15,213 nt of DNA from Verrucomicrobiota bacterium (lineage in GTDB: Bacteria > Verrucomicrobiota > Verrucomicrobiia > Chthoniobacterales > JAFAMB01). Numbering within the stretch: position 1 is the stretch's first letter; each line of letters opens with the position of its first letter. The notes under the pieces are model-generated. The model saw only the letters and a program-made list of their open reading frames with translations. It ran no database searches and was not told where the DNA came from. Location: NCBI GenBank assembly GCA_019241095.1, contig JAFAXJ010000242.1, positions 1 through 15,213 of the forward strand, in the 5' to 3' direction. Below are positions 8,116 to 14,305 of the stretch, piece after piece. Position numbers and translations under genes: made by a program.

Positions 8116-8156
8116 AACAAAACAGAAGCGGCCACACCTATCCCGGGTGTGGCCGC
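8116..8156 (-). terminator. Rho-independent terminator of the permease gene
   Basis: GCGGCCACACC (8128-8138) and GGTGTGGCCGC (8146-8156) form a perfect 11-bp stem with a 7-nt loop. On the minus strand a U-rich tract (TTCTGTTTTGTT, 8127-8116) follows. It lies 55 nt past the permease stop and 20 nt before the kinase/phosphatase ATG, so the two genes are probably mostly uncoupled. Confidence 0.8.
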
Positions 8157-8211
8157 CAAGTTAACTCCCCTCCCGACGTTCTTTCGTGTAGGAAGTCTTC
8201 CTGATCGCCGC

Positions 8212-10056
8212 TTAGGCCGTAGCGGTAGACTCCACGAAAACAGGTTTATCTCTCCTCTTACTGGCAGAATGAAAGTAGAAAAACCCATAGACGCCCCAGA
8301 GCGCCGCTATCCCTAGAGCAATGAAAGGCTCTTTCCAGCTCATTCCCGAAACCGCGAACGGACCAACCAAGTAAAACAGCATACAAAGCAGGTTCGCTAA
8401 CAAACCAAATACTGGAACGACCATGTGCTTAAATCCGTGGAAAGAATGATGTTCCCGGAAAGCCACAATAGCAATCAGGCAAGTCATCATATAAAGCAGA
8501 AACGTGCCAAAATTGCTGGTAAGCGTTACGACTAGCAGACTCTGAGGCAGATTAGCTGCCGTATCGTGCGGGAATAGACCAAAGCTATACCAGATGTTTT
8601 TTGGCAGCGTCTTGATAGTGTCATCGGTCTGCGCAGCTCCTCCGCAGAAGTATAGAATTATTCCGATCACTCCGATCACGGCTGAAATCGCGCACAAAGT
8701 CCAGATCGCACGGTGGGGTGTTAAATTCCGGCCATGGAGTATCCCAAAATGCGACGGAACTTCCTCATCTCGACCCATTGCGTAAGTAACGCGGGCGCCC
8801 GTATTGATACAAGAGAGCGTAGTACCGATCAGTGCTAAGAAGACAGTAAGCGCCTGGACGAACATGAACCACCAGCCAGCTTGAGCACTCCCAAAAGCCC
8901 ATGCACCAACCAGCTGCATCATGTCCCCGATAGGAGCAGGAGAAGCGGCCGCTTGCGTCATCTTATAGCCGCTGTTCAGGAAGTAGTTAGCAGCGAAGTA
9001 TTCAAAAAGATAACAAATTACCCCCTGGATGAGCAGCGATAGAAGCACTGCACGGGGTATATCTCGCTTCGCATTCCTCGCTTCTTCACCCATGGAAGTT
9101 ACCGATTCGAATCCAACCAGAATCAGAATAGCGATACCCGCTTGAATGATAGCATAGCTGAATCCGTGCGGCGAAATGACTGATAGAGCATTCGGGTGAA
9201 ACTCGAACGTGTCGGCAGGGTTCTTCGGATCGCTTCCTTTGTCGGTTGCCTGATCAGCGGAGTAGGTCAAGCTGAAATCTTTGGCCGTGCCATCAGGATT
9301 TTTCTCAAAGACGTAGTTGCCGTCTTTGTCTTTGACCGGGTTAGTTGTCTCCACGCCCTTATCGTCTTTTGTAGTTTGCGTGGCAATAACCTTGTTCACC
9401 GGCACTCCATCCGGGTTCATTGTCCAGGCTTTCGATCCCTCTGTCCCGTGATTCATGCGGTACGCAATCGCAATTACCGAAAAGACTACCAACGCTGATA
9501 TTTGAATAGCGTTGATCGCAATGTTTACAGCGGTTGCTCCCGTGATACCCCGATAAGCGATGTATCCAACAAAAAATGGAAAGAGGATTGCGAAAAGGAT
9601 CATTAGAAGCGGGCTTGGTACCGCAGCATTGAATACTGTCGGGAACAATTGTCCTAACAAGTAGCCCACCAGCAGGGCTGTGACGGCGACCATCACTCCG
9701 GGATAAACCCAGTAATAAAGATGGCTCGCCCAGCCAACCGTAAATTTTGCAATTCGAGCAAATCGAAAAGCTTTTGCCTTCGATAAAAATGCTTGTTCAG
9801 CAAAAAAATACGAAGAACCGGCCCCGGGGTACAGTTTGGAAAGCTCTGCATAAGAGAGCGCCGTTGCAAAACAAAGAAGCAACGCAAGCACGATGCCAAA
9901 CCACATGGCTGCGCCAGCCATCGGAGCACCGTACAAGCATTGTTGGGCATAGGTTAACCAAAGAAATGCGCCGGGCGCGATAAGCGCCATCGCGTTTACG
10001 GTTAGCCCAGTGAGGCCAAGCGTCTGCCTGGCTGCGGGTTGAACATTTTCAGACAT
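8212..10056 (-). CDS. APC-family amino acid/polyamine permease with long hydrophilic insert
   Basis: A 614-residue transporter with about 12 membrane segments (approximate starts 15, 46, 110, 148, 176, 299, 334, 392, 448, 505, 545, 577). The N-terminus carries the APC signature region (LTGLTVNAMALIAPGAF, then ELSKLYPGAGSSYFFAEQAF). After the sixth segment comes 'GFESVTSMGEEARNAKRDIPRA', typical of APC cytoplasmic loops. Substrate cannot be assigned; amino acids or amines are likely. Oddity: residues ~199-298 between segments 5 and 6 form a ~100-residue polar insert with repeated NPDG/DKDG motifs. By APC topology it should face the periplasm; usual loops there are far shorter. A sigma-54 promoter upstream and a terminator downstream indicate a single-gene, nitrogen-regulated unit. 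No Shine-Dalgarno is seen before the ATG at 10056. Confidence 0.92.
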   Translation of the reverse strand: MSENVQPAARQTLGLTGLTVNAMALIAPGAFLWLTYAQQCLYGAPMAGAAMWFGIVLALLLCFATALSYAELSKLYPGAGSSYFFAEQAFLSKAKAFRFARIAKFTVGWASHLYYWVYPGVMVAVTALLVGYLLGQLFPTVFNAAVPSPLLMILFAILFPFFVGYIAYRGITGATAVNIAINAIQISALVVFSVIAIAYRMNHGTEGSKAWTMNPDGVPVNKVIATQTTKDDKGVETTNPVKDKDGNYVFEKNPDGTAKDFSLTYSADQATDKGSDPKNPADTFEFHPNALSVISPHGFSYAIIQAGIAILILVGFESVTSMGEEARNAKRDIPRAVLLSLLIQGVICYLFEYFAANYFLNSGYKMTQAAASPAPIGDMMQLVGAWAFGSAQAGWWFMFVQALTVFLALIGTTLSCINTGARVTYAMGRDEEVPSHFGILHGRNLTPHRAIWTLCAISAVIGVIGIILYFCGGAAQTDDTIKTLPKNIWYSFGLFPHDTAANLPQSLLVVTLTSNFGTFLLYMMTCLIAIVAFREHHSFHGFKHMVVPVFGLLANLLCMLFYLVGPFAVSGMSWKEPFIALGIAALWGVYGFFYFHSASKRRDKPVFVESTATA

Positions 10057-10116
10057 GCGGGTGGTTGTTGGTTAGTTTAATGATCGTGCAAATACAATTG
10101 CAGTAAAGCAGTGTTC

Positions 10117-10132
10117 AGCAAAGTTCGTGCCA
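10117..10132 (-). promoter_or_regulatory. Sigma-54 (RpoN) -24/-12 promoter of the permease
   Basis: On the minus strand TGGCACGAACTTTGCT matches the sigma-54 consensus TGGCAC-N5-TTGCW completely, with the GG and GC elements 12 nt apart. The predicted transcription start is near 10106, giving a leader of about 50 nt before the permease ATG at 10056. Sigma-54 control is common for nitrogen-acquisition transporters and requires an enhancer-binding activator. Confidence 0.75.
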
Positions 10133-10214
10133 ACCCCTAGGCTTTGGAAACGGTATAGCATGGCTCGGGCCAACTTTCGAACTGTCCCGAAGAAAGCATC
10201 AAAACATGTTGGAA

Positions 10215-10231
10215 TGTGCATTGAGTGTACA
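10215..10231. promoter_or_regulatory. Imperfect palindrome, candidate upstream activator site
   Basis: TGTGCATTGAGTGTACA is symmetric at 6 of 8 position pairs around its centre at 10223. The centre lies about 117 bp upstream of the predicted sigma-54 start, the distance usual for enhancer-binding proteins. It resembles the NtrC consensus only partly, so the activator is not named. Confidence 0.4.
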
Positions 10232-10336
10232 AAAAAAGCCAGGATCTAACCCGTTAAAAGGACAAAGCCTCTGATCGTTGTCGCCGAGAATCCTCCGATT
10301 CGCAATTTTCCCAGAAAAAACCTGTTTACTAATTCT

Positions 10337-10349
10337 CCTTCTTAGAAGG
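10337..10349. promoter_or_regulatory. Short perfect inverted repeat upstream of the porin
   Basis: CCTTCT-T-AGAAGG is a 6-bp perfect dyad with a one-base centre, too tight for an RNA hairpin and more like a DNA-binding site. It lies 72 bp before the porin ATG. Its half-site is related to the GAAGAA/TTCTTC repeat nearer the gene. Confidence 0.35.
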
Positions 10350-10377
10350 CCCAAAAAGTGCTGCCCTCCCTTTCCCT

Positions 10378-10413
10378 GAAGAATTGACTAGCCTTCTTCA
10401 TCCTTAACGATAT
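10378..10413 (+). promoter_or_regulatory. Possible porin promoter within a GAAGAA/TTCTTC dyad
   Basis: GAAGAA (10378-10383) and TTCTTC (10394-10399) flank TTGACT (10384-10389), a good -35 match. A weak -10 candidate, CGATAT (10408-10413), lies 18 bp downstream. If real, transcription would start at or next to the ATG at 10421, giving a leaderless or nearly leaderless mRNA, consistent with the missing Shine-Dalgarno. The dyad would place an operator on the -35 box. Confidence 0.3.
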
Positions 10414-10420
10414 CCGCACA

Positions 10421-11701
10421 ATGAACTTTAATAGCCCACTTGTTTCCGTAAACATTTTTGCTGTTGCGGTCTATACGATGGCAGCCGCTGCTTGCTTTGC
10501 CGATGACGCGTCCATATCTGATTCAGATGGCAAAAAAGTCACTGACGGCAAACAAATCACAAAACCAGCCGAAGCCAAACCGCCGGAGCCAAGATTCAAA
10601 ATTTATGGGTGGCTTGAAGGAGGTCTGACCGGGAATGTAGACGCTCCAGTAGACAACCATAACTTTGGGCAACTCTATACAGATCGCGCAAACGAGTTTC
10701 TTCTTAACCAAGCTTCAATCGTCGGAGAGCGCGCACTCGATCCAACGGTCACCGGTTTCGACTGGGGCTTCAAGATCTGGTTCCTATACGGCAGCGATAC
10801 CCGGTATGGCAAGTCCCTGGGAATTTTTGATCTGGCAACCAACGACAGGGTACAACCCGATTTTCCGGAAGTTTACTTCAGCCTTCACATACCCATCCCA
10901 GCAACGAGCGGATTGGATCTTAAGATAGGTAAGTACCAGGACCCAATGTCGGCCGAATCTTATGACCCGCGAAGCAACATCTTTTATTCGCATAGCTACA
11001 TTTACCAGTTCGGAGTCCCGGGTAACAACACGGGCGGTATCGCGACCCTGCACGTAAATAAATACCTGGACATCTATGCAGGGGTTAACCGGGGTGTTAA
11101 TACGAGCCTGGATGATAATAACCAATCTGTTGCTTTTGAAGGAGGATTGGGTCTCAACCTCCTGGACGGAAATCTAACAACCTTGGCTCTCACTCATATC
11201 GGTCCGGAAACGCCTCATAACAATCACAGCTATCGATATCTTAACGACATCACCACTACCTGGAAAGTTACTAAAACTTTCACGTCTATCACCGACCTGA
11301 ATCTGATATATGATGATGGCGCTAACGCCTACGGCTATGGCTTTGCCCAATATTTTCAGTACGCCTTCAATGACCTCTTATCAGCAGCTGTTCGCACCGA
11401 AGTCTGGCGTGATGAAGAGGGCTTTTACGTCGCTCAGTTTCGGGCGAACAATGATGCCGCCCATATCCTGCGCGGCGATAACATACCTTTTGATCCAAGT
11501 AATCTGGGTGGAGGAAAAACGACCTACTTTGCAGTAACTGCCGGAGTTAATATCAAACCACCCATGCCAAAACCAATCGCTGGATTGGTGTTCCGACCTG
11601 AAATTCGGTATGACCGGGCCCTGACAAATACTCGGCCTTTCAAACAGAATTCAAGCGAGGACCAGCTGACGATCGGCTTTGATATTATTCTTTCGTTCTA
11701 A
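10421..11701 (+). CDS. BBP2-type outer-membrane beta-barrel porin
   Basis: A 426-residue outer-membrane protein. Residues 1-27 form a Sec signal peptide ending ACFA, followed by a short charged, Pro/Lys-rich linker (~28-57). From 'FKIYGWLEGGLTGN' (59-72) onward it shows alternating aromatic and polar beta strands, with the pattern 'GFDWGFKIWFLYGSDTRYG', 'GLDLKIGKYQDPMSAE' and 'PGNNTGGIATLHVNKYLDIYAGVNRG' in parts, typical of the beta-barrel porin-2 (OmpL-like, BBP2) family common in Verrucomicrobiota, Planctomycetota and Acidobacteriota. It ends in IILSF, with the C-terminal Phe expected for BAM-dependent insertion. The solute is unknown. It is divergent from the permease and terminated by a strong hairpin, so it is probably monocistronic. 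No Shine-Dalgarno precedes the ATG. Confidence 0.85.
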   Translation: MNFNSPLVSVNIFAVAVYTMAAAACFADDASISDSDGKKVTDGKQITKPAEAKPPEPRFKIYGWLEGGLTGNVDAPVDNHNFGQLYTDRANEFLLNQASIVGERALDPTVTGFDWGFKIWFLYGSDTRYGKSLGIFDLATNDRVQPDFPEVYFSLHIPIPATSGLDLKIGKYQDPMSAESYDPRSNIFYSHSYIYQFGVPGNNTGGIATLHVNKYLDIYAGVNRGVNTSLDDNNQSVAFEGGLGLNLLDGNLTTLALTHIGPETPHNNHSYRYLNDITTTWKVTKTFTSITDLNLIYDDGANAYGYGFAQYFQYAFNDLLSAAVRTEVWRDEEGFYVAQFRANNDAAHILRGDNIPFDPSNLGGGKTTYFAVTAGVNIKPPMPKPIAGLVFRPEIRYDRALTNTRPFKQNSSEDQLTIGFDIILSF

Positions 11702-11733
11702 CATTTTACATAGCCAATAACCTGGATCGTGAG

Positions 11734-11761
11734 GCGCCACGGCCGAAAGTGGCGCTTTTTT
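11734..11761 (+). terminator. Rho-independent terminator of the porin gene
   Basis: GCGCCAC (11734-11740) and GTGGCGC (11749-11755) form a 7-bp GC-rich stem with an 8-nt loop, directly followed by six T (11756-11761). It is 33 bp past the porin stop codon. It should block readthrough from the porin into the urea carboxylase remnant and allophanate hydrolase gene. Confidence 0.9.
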
Positions 11762-11833
11762 GCAGGACCGTTCTCCTGACTGCGTCAACGTGCTCGCTGA
11801 AGGCTTCTGGCCGTTTTATATCTAGCCAAATAA

Positions 11834-12278
11834 GACGAACTTCTTCGGATCCGCGACGATTTCCTTCAGGGAATGTTTAATATCCGGATCGAAGAACAGA
11901 CTTCAGTCTGCGCGACTACAATACCTCCTGCATTCGATTTGGCCTGGAGCAACCGCCTTTAAGGCTAACAGCAAGCCGCGTTCGAAGCGGAACGGGAACG
12001 CTGGGCGGCATCGAATTCGTTGCCGCCCCGACCTTGAACCTGATGGCCAGGACGAAATTGAATTGCCGGAAAACTCCTATTTTGTGGGATTCTGCTGTTG
12101 CGGGAAACTTTGGAAAATACTGGTCAGTCAAGGCGCTCTCGTTCAGGCTAACCAACCGATTGCTATATTGGAATCGATAAAGACGGAGATGCAAGTCTGC
12201 GCTCCCGCAGCAGGCGAAATCTTGAAAGTGATTTGCAAAGTAGCAACGCCGGTTTCCCAGGACAACACCTCTTTATAA
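11834..12278 (+). pseudogene. Decayed 3' end of a urea carboxylase gene
   Basis: About 150 codons of the C-terminus of a ~1200-residue biotin-dependent urea carboxylase can be read, but only by changing frame five times, always as if one base were lost. In order: DELLRIRDDFLQGMFNIRIEE (11834-11902, preceded by an in-frame TAA), FSLRDYNT (11902-11925), LLHSIWPGATAFKANS (11925-11972), QQAAFEAERERWAAS (11969-12013), EFVAAP (12013-12030) and PDLEPDGQDEIELPENSYFV onward (12027-12278). The last piece is a biotinyl-carrier domain with ESIKTEM around the biotin lysine, then VCAPAAGEILKV. The region before 11834 is unreadable and the biotin carboxylase and carboxyltransferase parts are absent. A stand-alone 71-residue frame remains open (TTG 12063 to TAA 12278) but is unlikely to be functional. 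It ends 4 nt before the allophanate hydrolase start, the usual operon arrangement. Confidence 0.88.
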
Positions 12279-12282
12279 CCAG

Positions 12283-14055
12283 GTGAAAATCTCTTCACTA
12301 ACAATCAGTGCTTTACAAAATGGCTATCGCAAAGGCGACTTTACGCCTGTTGATACAGTCAGGGAAATTTTTTGCAGAATTCGAGCCTATCAGCACAATC
12401 CAATCTGGATACAGATCCTATCGGAAGATCAAGTAATCGAACAGGCCAAATCACTTCAAGAAGATCGAAGCTTGTTCGGTATACCTTTCGCCATCAAAGA
12501 TAACATAGATGTTGCAGGTATTCCTACCACCGCTGGCTGTCCGGCTTTTTCTTATGTGCCAAACGAAACGGCGGCGGTCGTCCAAAAGCTGTTGGAAGCC
12601 GGCGCAATACTGATTGGAAAAACCAACCTGGACCAATTTGCAACCGGTCTTGTTGGAACCCGGTCACCATACGGCGCGTGCCACTCGGTTTTCAGCGACC
12701 AATTCATCTCTGGAGGTTCCAGCTCCGGGTCTGCGGTTGCAGTGGCTTCCGGATTGGTCTCCTTCGCTCTTGGAACAGACACTGCGGGTTCTGGGCGCGT
12801 ACCCGCTGCTCTAAACAATATCGTCGGCCTTAAACCAACCATAGGGATCTTGAGCACTGGCGGCATCATTCCCGCCTGCCGATCGCTGGATTGTGTCAGT
12901 GTGTTTGCGCTCACTGTGGGCGACGCTGAGAAAGTTCTGATCAACGCTCTTACAGAAAAGCCCTTATCACGTTGGGAACGCAATTGTCGAAATTGCTTAA
13001 ACAGATCTGCTCGGATTGGAACCTTAACTGACCTGCAAGCTATCGATGAGCAGTTTCGGCCGGCTTATGAACAGGCGATTCAAAGATTGCTCAAAATGGG
13101 CCACACGATCGTCGAAACCGATATCGGACCATTTCTGGAAACTGCGAAACTGCTGTACGATGGGCCTTGGCTTGCAGAGCGCTTTGCTGCAGTCGGTGCT
13201 TTCATCAAAGAGCATCCAGACAAAACGCATCCTGTCGTACGCGACATTATCTTGAGCGGAGAACAATTTTCAGCAGCGGAGGCGTTCAAAGGGCAATATC
13301 GTTTGAAACGTCTCAAAGAACTGACTGCCCTCACTTGGGATTTTATCGATTTTCTTTGTCTGCCGACCGTGCCCGGCACCTACCGAATCAGCCAGGTCTT
13401 CGAAGACCCGGTGCTATTGAACTCTCGTCTTGGTAGGTTTACAAACTTCCTTAATTTATTGGATCTTGCAGCGGTAGCTGTCCCAGCTGCGCATGTAGAT
13501 AAGCTTCCGTTCGGGATCAGTTTCATTGGGCCAGCCTATGCTGATATCGGGCTGTTAAAGATATCAAAAGATTTTCTGCAATCCTTGCGTCCCATGCTTG
13601 GCGGAACTCAAACCGTTTACCCCGAAGCGGAAGAATCCCTGTGGCGCCCTACCGACAAAACTTGCATTGGAGTGGTTGGCGCTCATCTTTCGGGTCTTGC
13701 GCTCAATCATCAACTGACTAGCAGGGCGGCTCGGCATGTGCGCACCACGGTGACAGCGCCGTGCTATCGCCTCTTTGCTATGCGGGGAACAAACCCATCG
13801 AAGCCCGGATTGGTTCGCACCCGGGAAGGTTCAACGATAGAGATTGAGATCTGGGAATTATCTTACGAAGCTTTCGGAAGCTTTGTCGCAGAAGTCCCGT
13901 CCCCTTTGACGATTGGAACAATCCTTTTAGCTGATGGTGAATCGGTAAAAGGCTTTTTGTGCGAGGCGATTGCGCTTGACGGAGCACAAGACATCTCAGA
14001 ATTCGGCGGTTGGCGTAAATTCCTGGAATCGAGCGGCAGTTTATTGCAGTGCTAA
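12283..14055 (+). CDS. atzF: Allophanate hydrolase (AtzF type)
   Basis: A 590-residue amidase-signature enzyme that cleaves allophanate to ammonia and CO2, the second step of the urea amidolyase route. The Ser-cisSer-Lys triad is present: K72 (AIKDNIDVAG), S146 (GGSSSGSAVAVA) and S170 (GTDTAGSGRVPA), with the same spacing as the K91, S165 and S189 I recall for Pseudomonas AtzF. Residues ~460-580 form the C-terminal domain of this family ('RLFAMRGTNPSKPGLVRT', 'IEIEIWELSYEAFGSFVAEV'). Length is normal. The GTG start at 12283 follows the urea carboxylase remnant by 4 nt and has no good Shine-Dalgarno, so it was probably translated by coupling to the upstream gene. The porin terminator shields it, so its present promoter is unclear. 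It looks intact although its partner is destroyed. An allophanate source elsewhere in the genome, such as a second urea carboxylase or a triazine-type route, would explain retention. Confidence 0.93.
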   Translation: MKISSLTISALQNGYRKGDFTPVDTVREIFCRIRAYQHNPIWIQILSEDQVIEQAKSLQEDRSLFGIPFAIKDNIDVAGIPTTAGCPAFSYVPNETAAVVQKLLEAGAILIGKTNLDQFATGLVGTRSPYGACHSVFSDQFISGGSSSGSAVAVASGLVSFALGTDTAGSGRVPAALNNIVGLKPTIGILSTGGIIPACRSLDCVSVFALTVGDAEKVLINALTEKPLSRWERNCRNCLNRSARIGTLTDLQAIDEQFRPAYEQAIQRLLKMGHTIVETDIGPFLETAKLLYDGPWLAERFAAVGAFIKEHPDKTHPVVRDIILSGEQFSAAEAFKGQYRLKRLKELTALTWDFIDFLCLPTVPGTYRISQVFEDPVLLNSRLGRFTNFLNLLDLAAVAVPAAHVDKLPFGISFIGPAYADIGLLKISKDFLQSLRPMLGGTQTVYPEAEESLWRPTDKTCIGVVGAHLSGLALNHQLTSRAARHVRTTVTAPCYRLFAMRGTNPSKPGLVRTREGSTIEIEIWELSYEAFGSFVAEVPSPLTIGTILLADGESVKGFLCEAIALDGAQDISEFGGWRKFLESSGSLLQC

Positions 14056-14305
14056 TTTGAGTTGGTTATTTTTTTATTTCGACTTGGTCAATCCGGCGTG
14101 AACTGCTTGGTTACAAGCTAAGCTCTTATCGGGACCGGTTCGATCCAAATTGCCGCCTCGGGACGAAAACGACATTCGTTCCGACACCCGGAAAGCGAAG
14201 CTCTACGGCATCATCTCTAAATTTCCTACTAGTCGGACCTTCTCCATTTTTGGACGCGAGCATGGACCTAAATAACCAGAATCTTCGGACGGATTGTGCG
14301 CGCCC
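14056..14305. other. Convergent intergenic spacer (250 bp)
   Basis: It lies between the ends of the allophanate hydrolase (plus) and amidohydrolase (minus) genes. A T-rich run (TTATTTTTTTATTT, near 14068-14081) follows the hydrolase stop but has no stable GC hairpin before it, so it is at best a weak terminator. A 5-bp hairpin, GCTTG-GTTA-CAAGC, lies near 14104-14117. No gene or recognisable remnant was seen. Confidence 0.4.

Larger units (their letters stand above)
10057..10420. other. Divergent intergenic regulatory region (364 bp)
   Basis: This gene-free stretch separates the permease (minus) from the porin (plus). It holds a sigma-54 promoter for the permease, a 17-bp imperfect palindrome, and two related inverted repeats near the porin start, each listed separately. 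Nothing resembling an RNA gene was seen. Confidence 0.7.

Noticed and set aside
8097..8288. Minus-strand 63-codon open frame between permease and kinase/phosphatase
   Set aside because: It overlaps the permease 3' end in another frame and runs through the terminator hairpin; no protein features.
12063..12278. A 71-residue open frame resembling a stand-alone biotin carboxyl carrier protein
   Set aside because: The same homology continues upstream in other frames as urea carboxylase, and it begins only at a TTG; it is the surviving end of a broken gene, not an independent carrier.
14140..14160. GGTTCGATCC, resembling a tRNA T-loop
   Set aside because: The flanking bases do not form a T-stem and no acceptor stem or anticodon arm fits around it.
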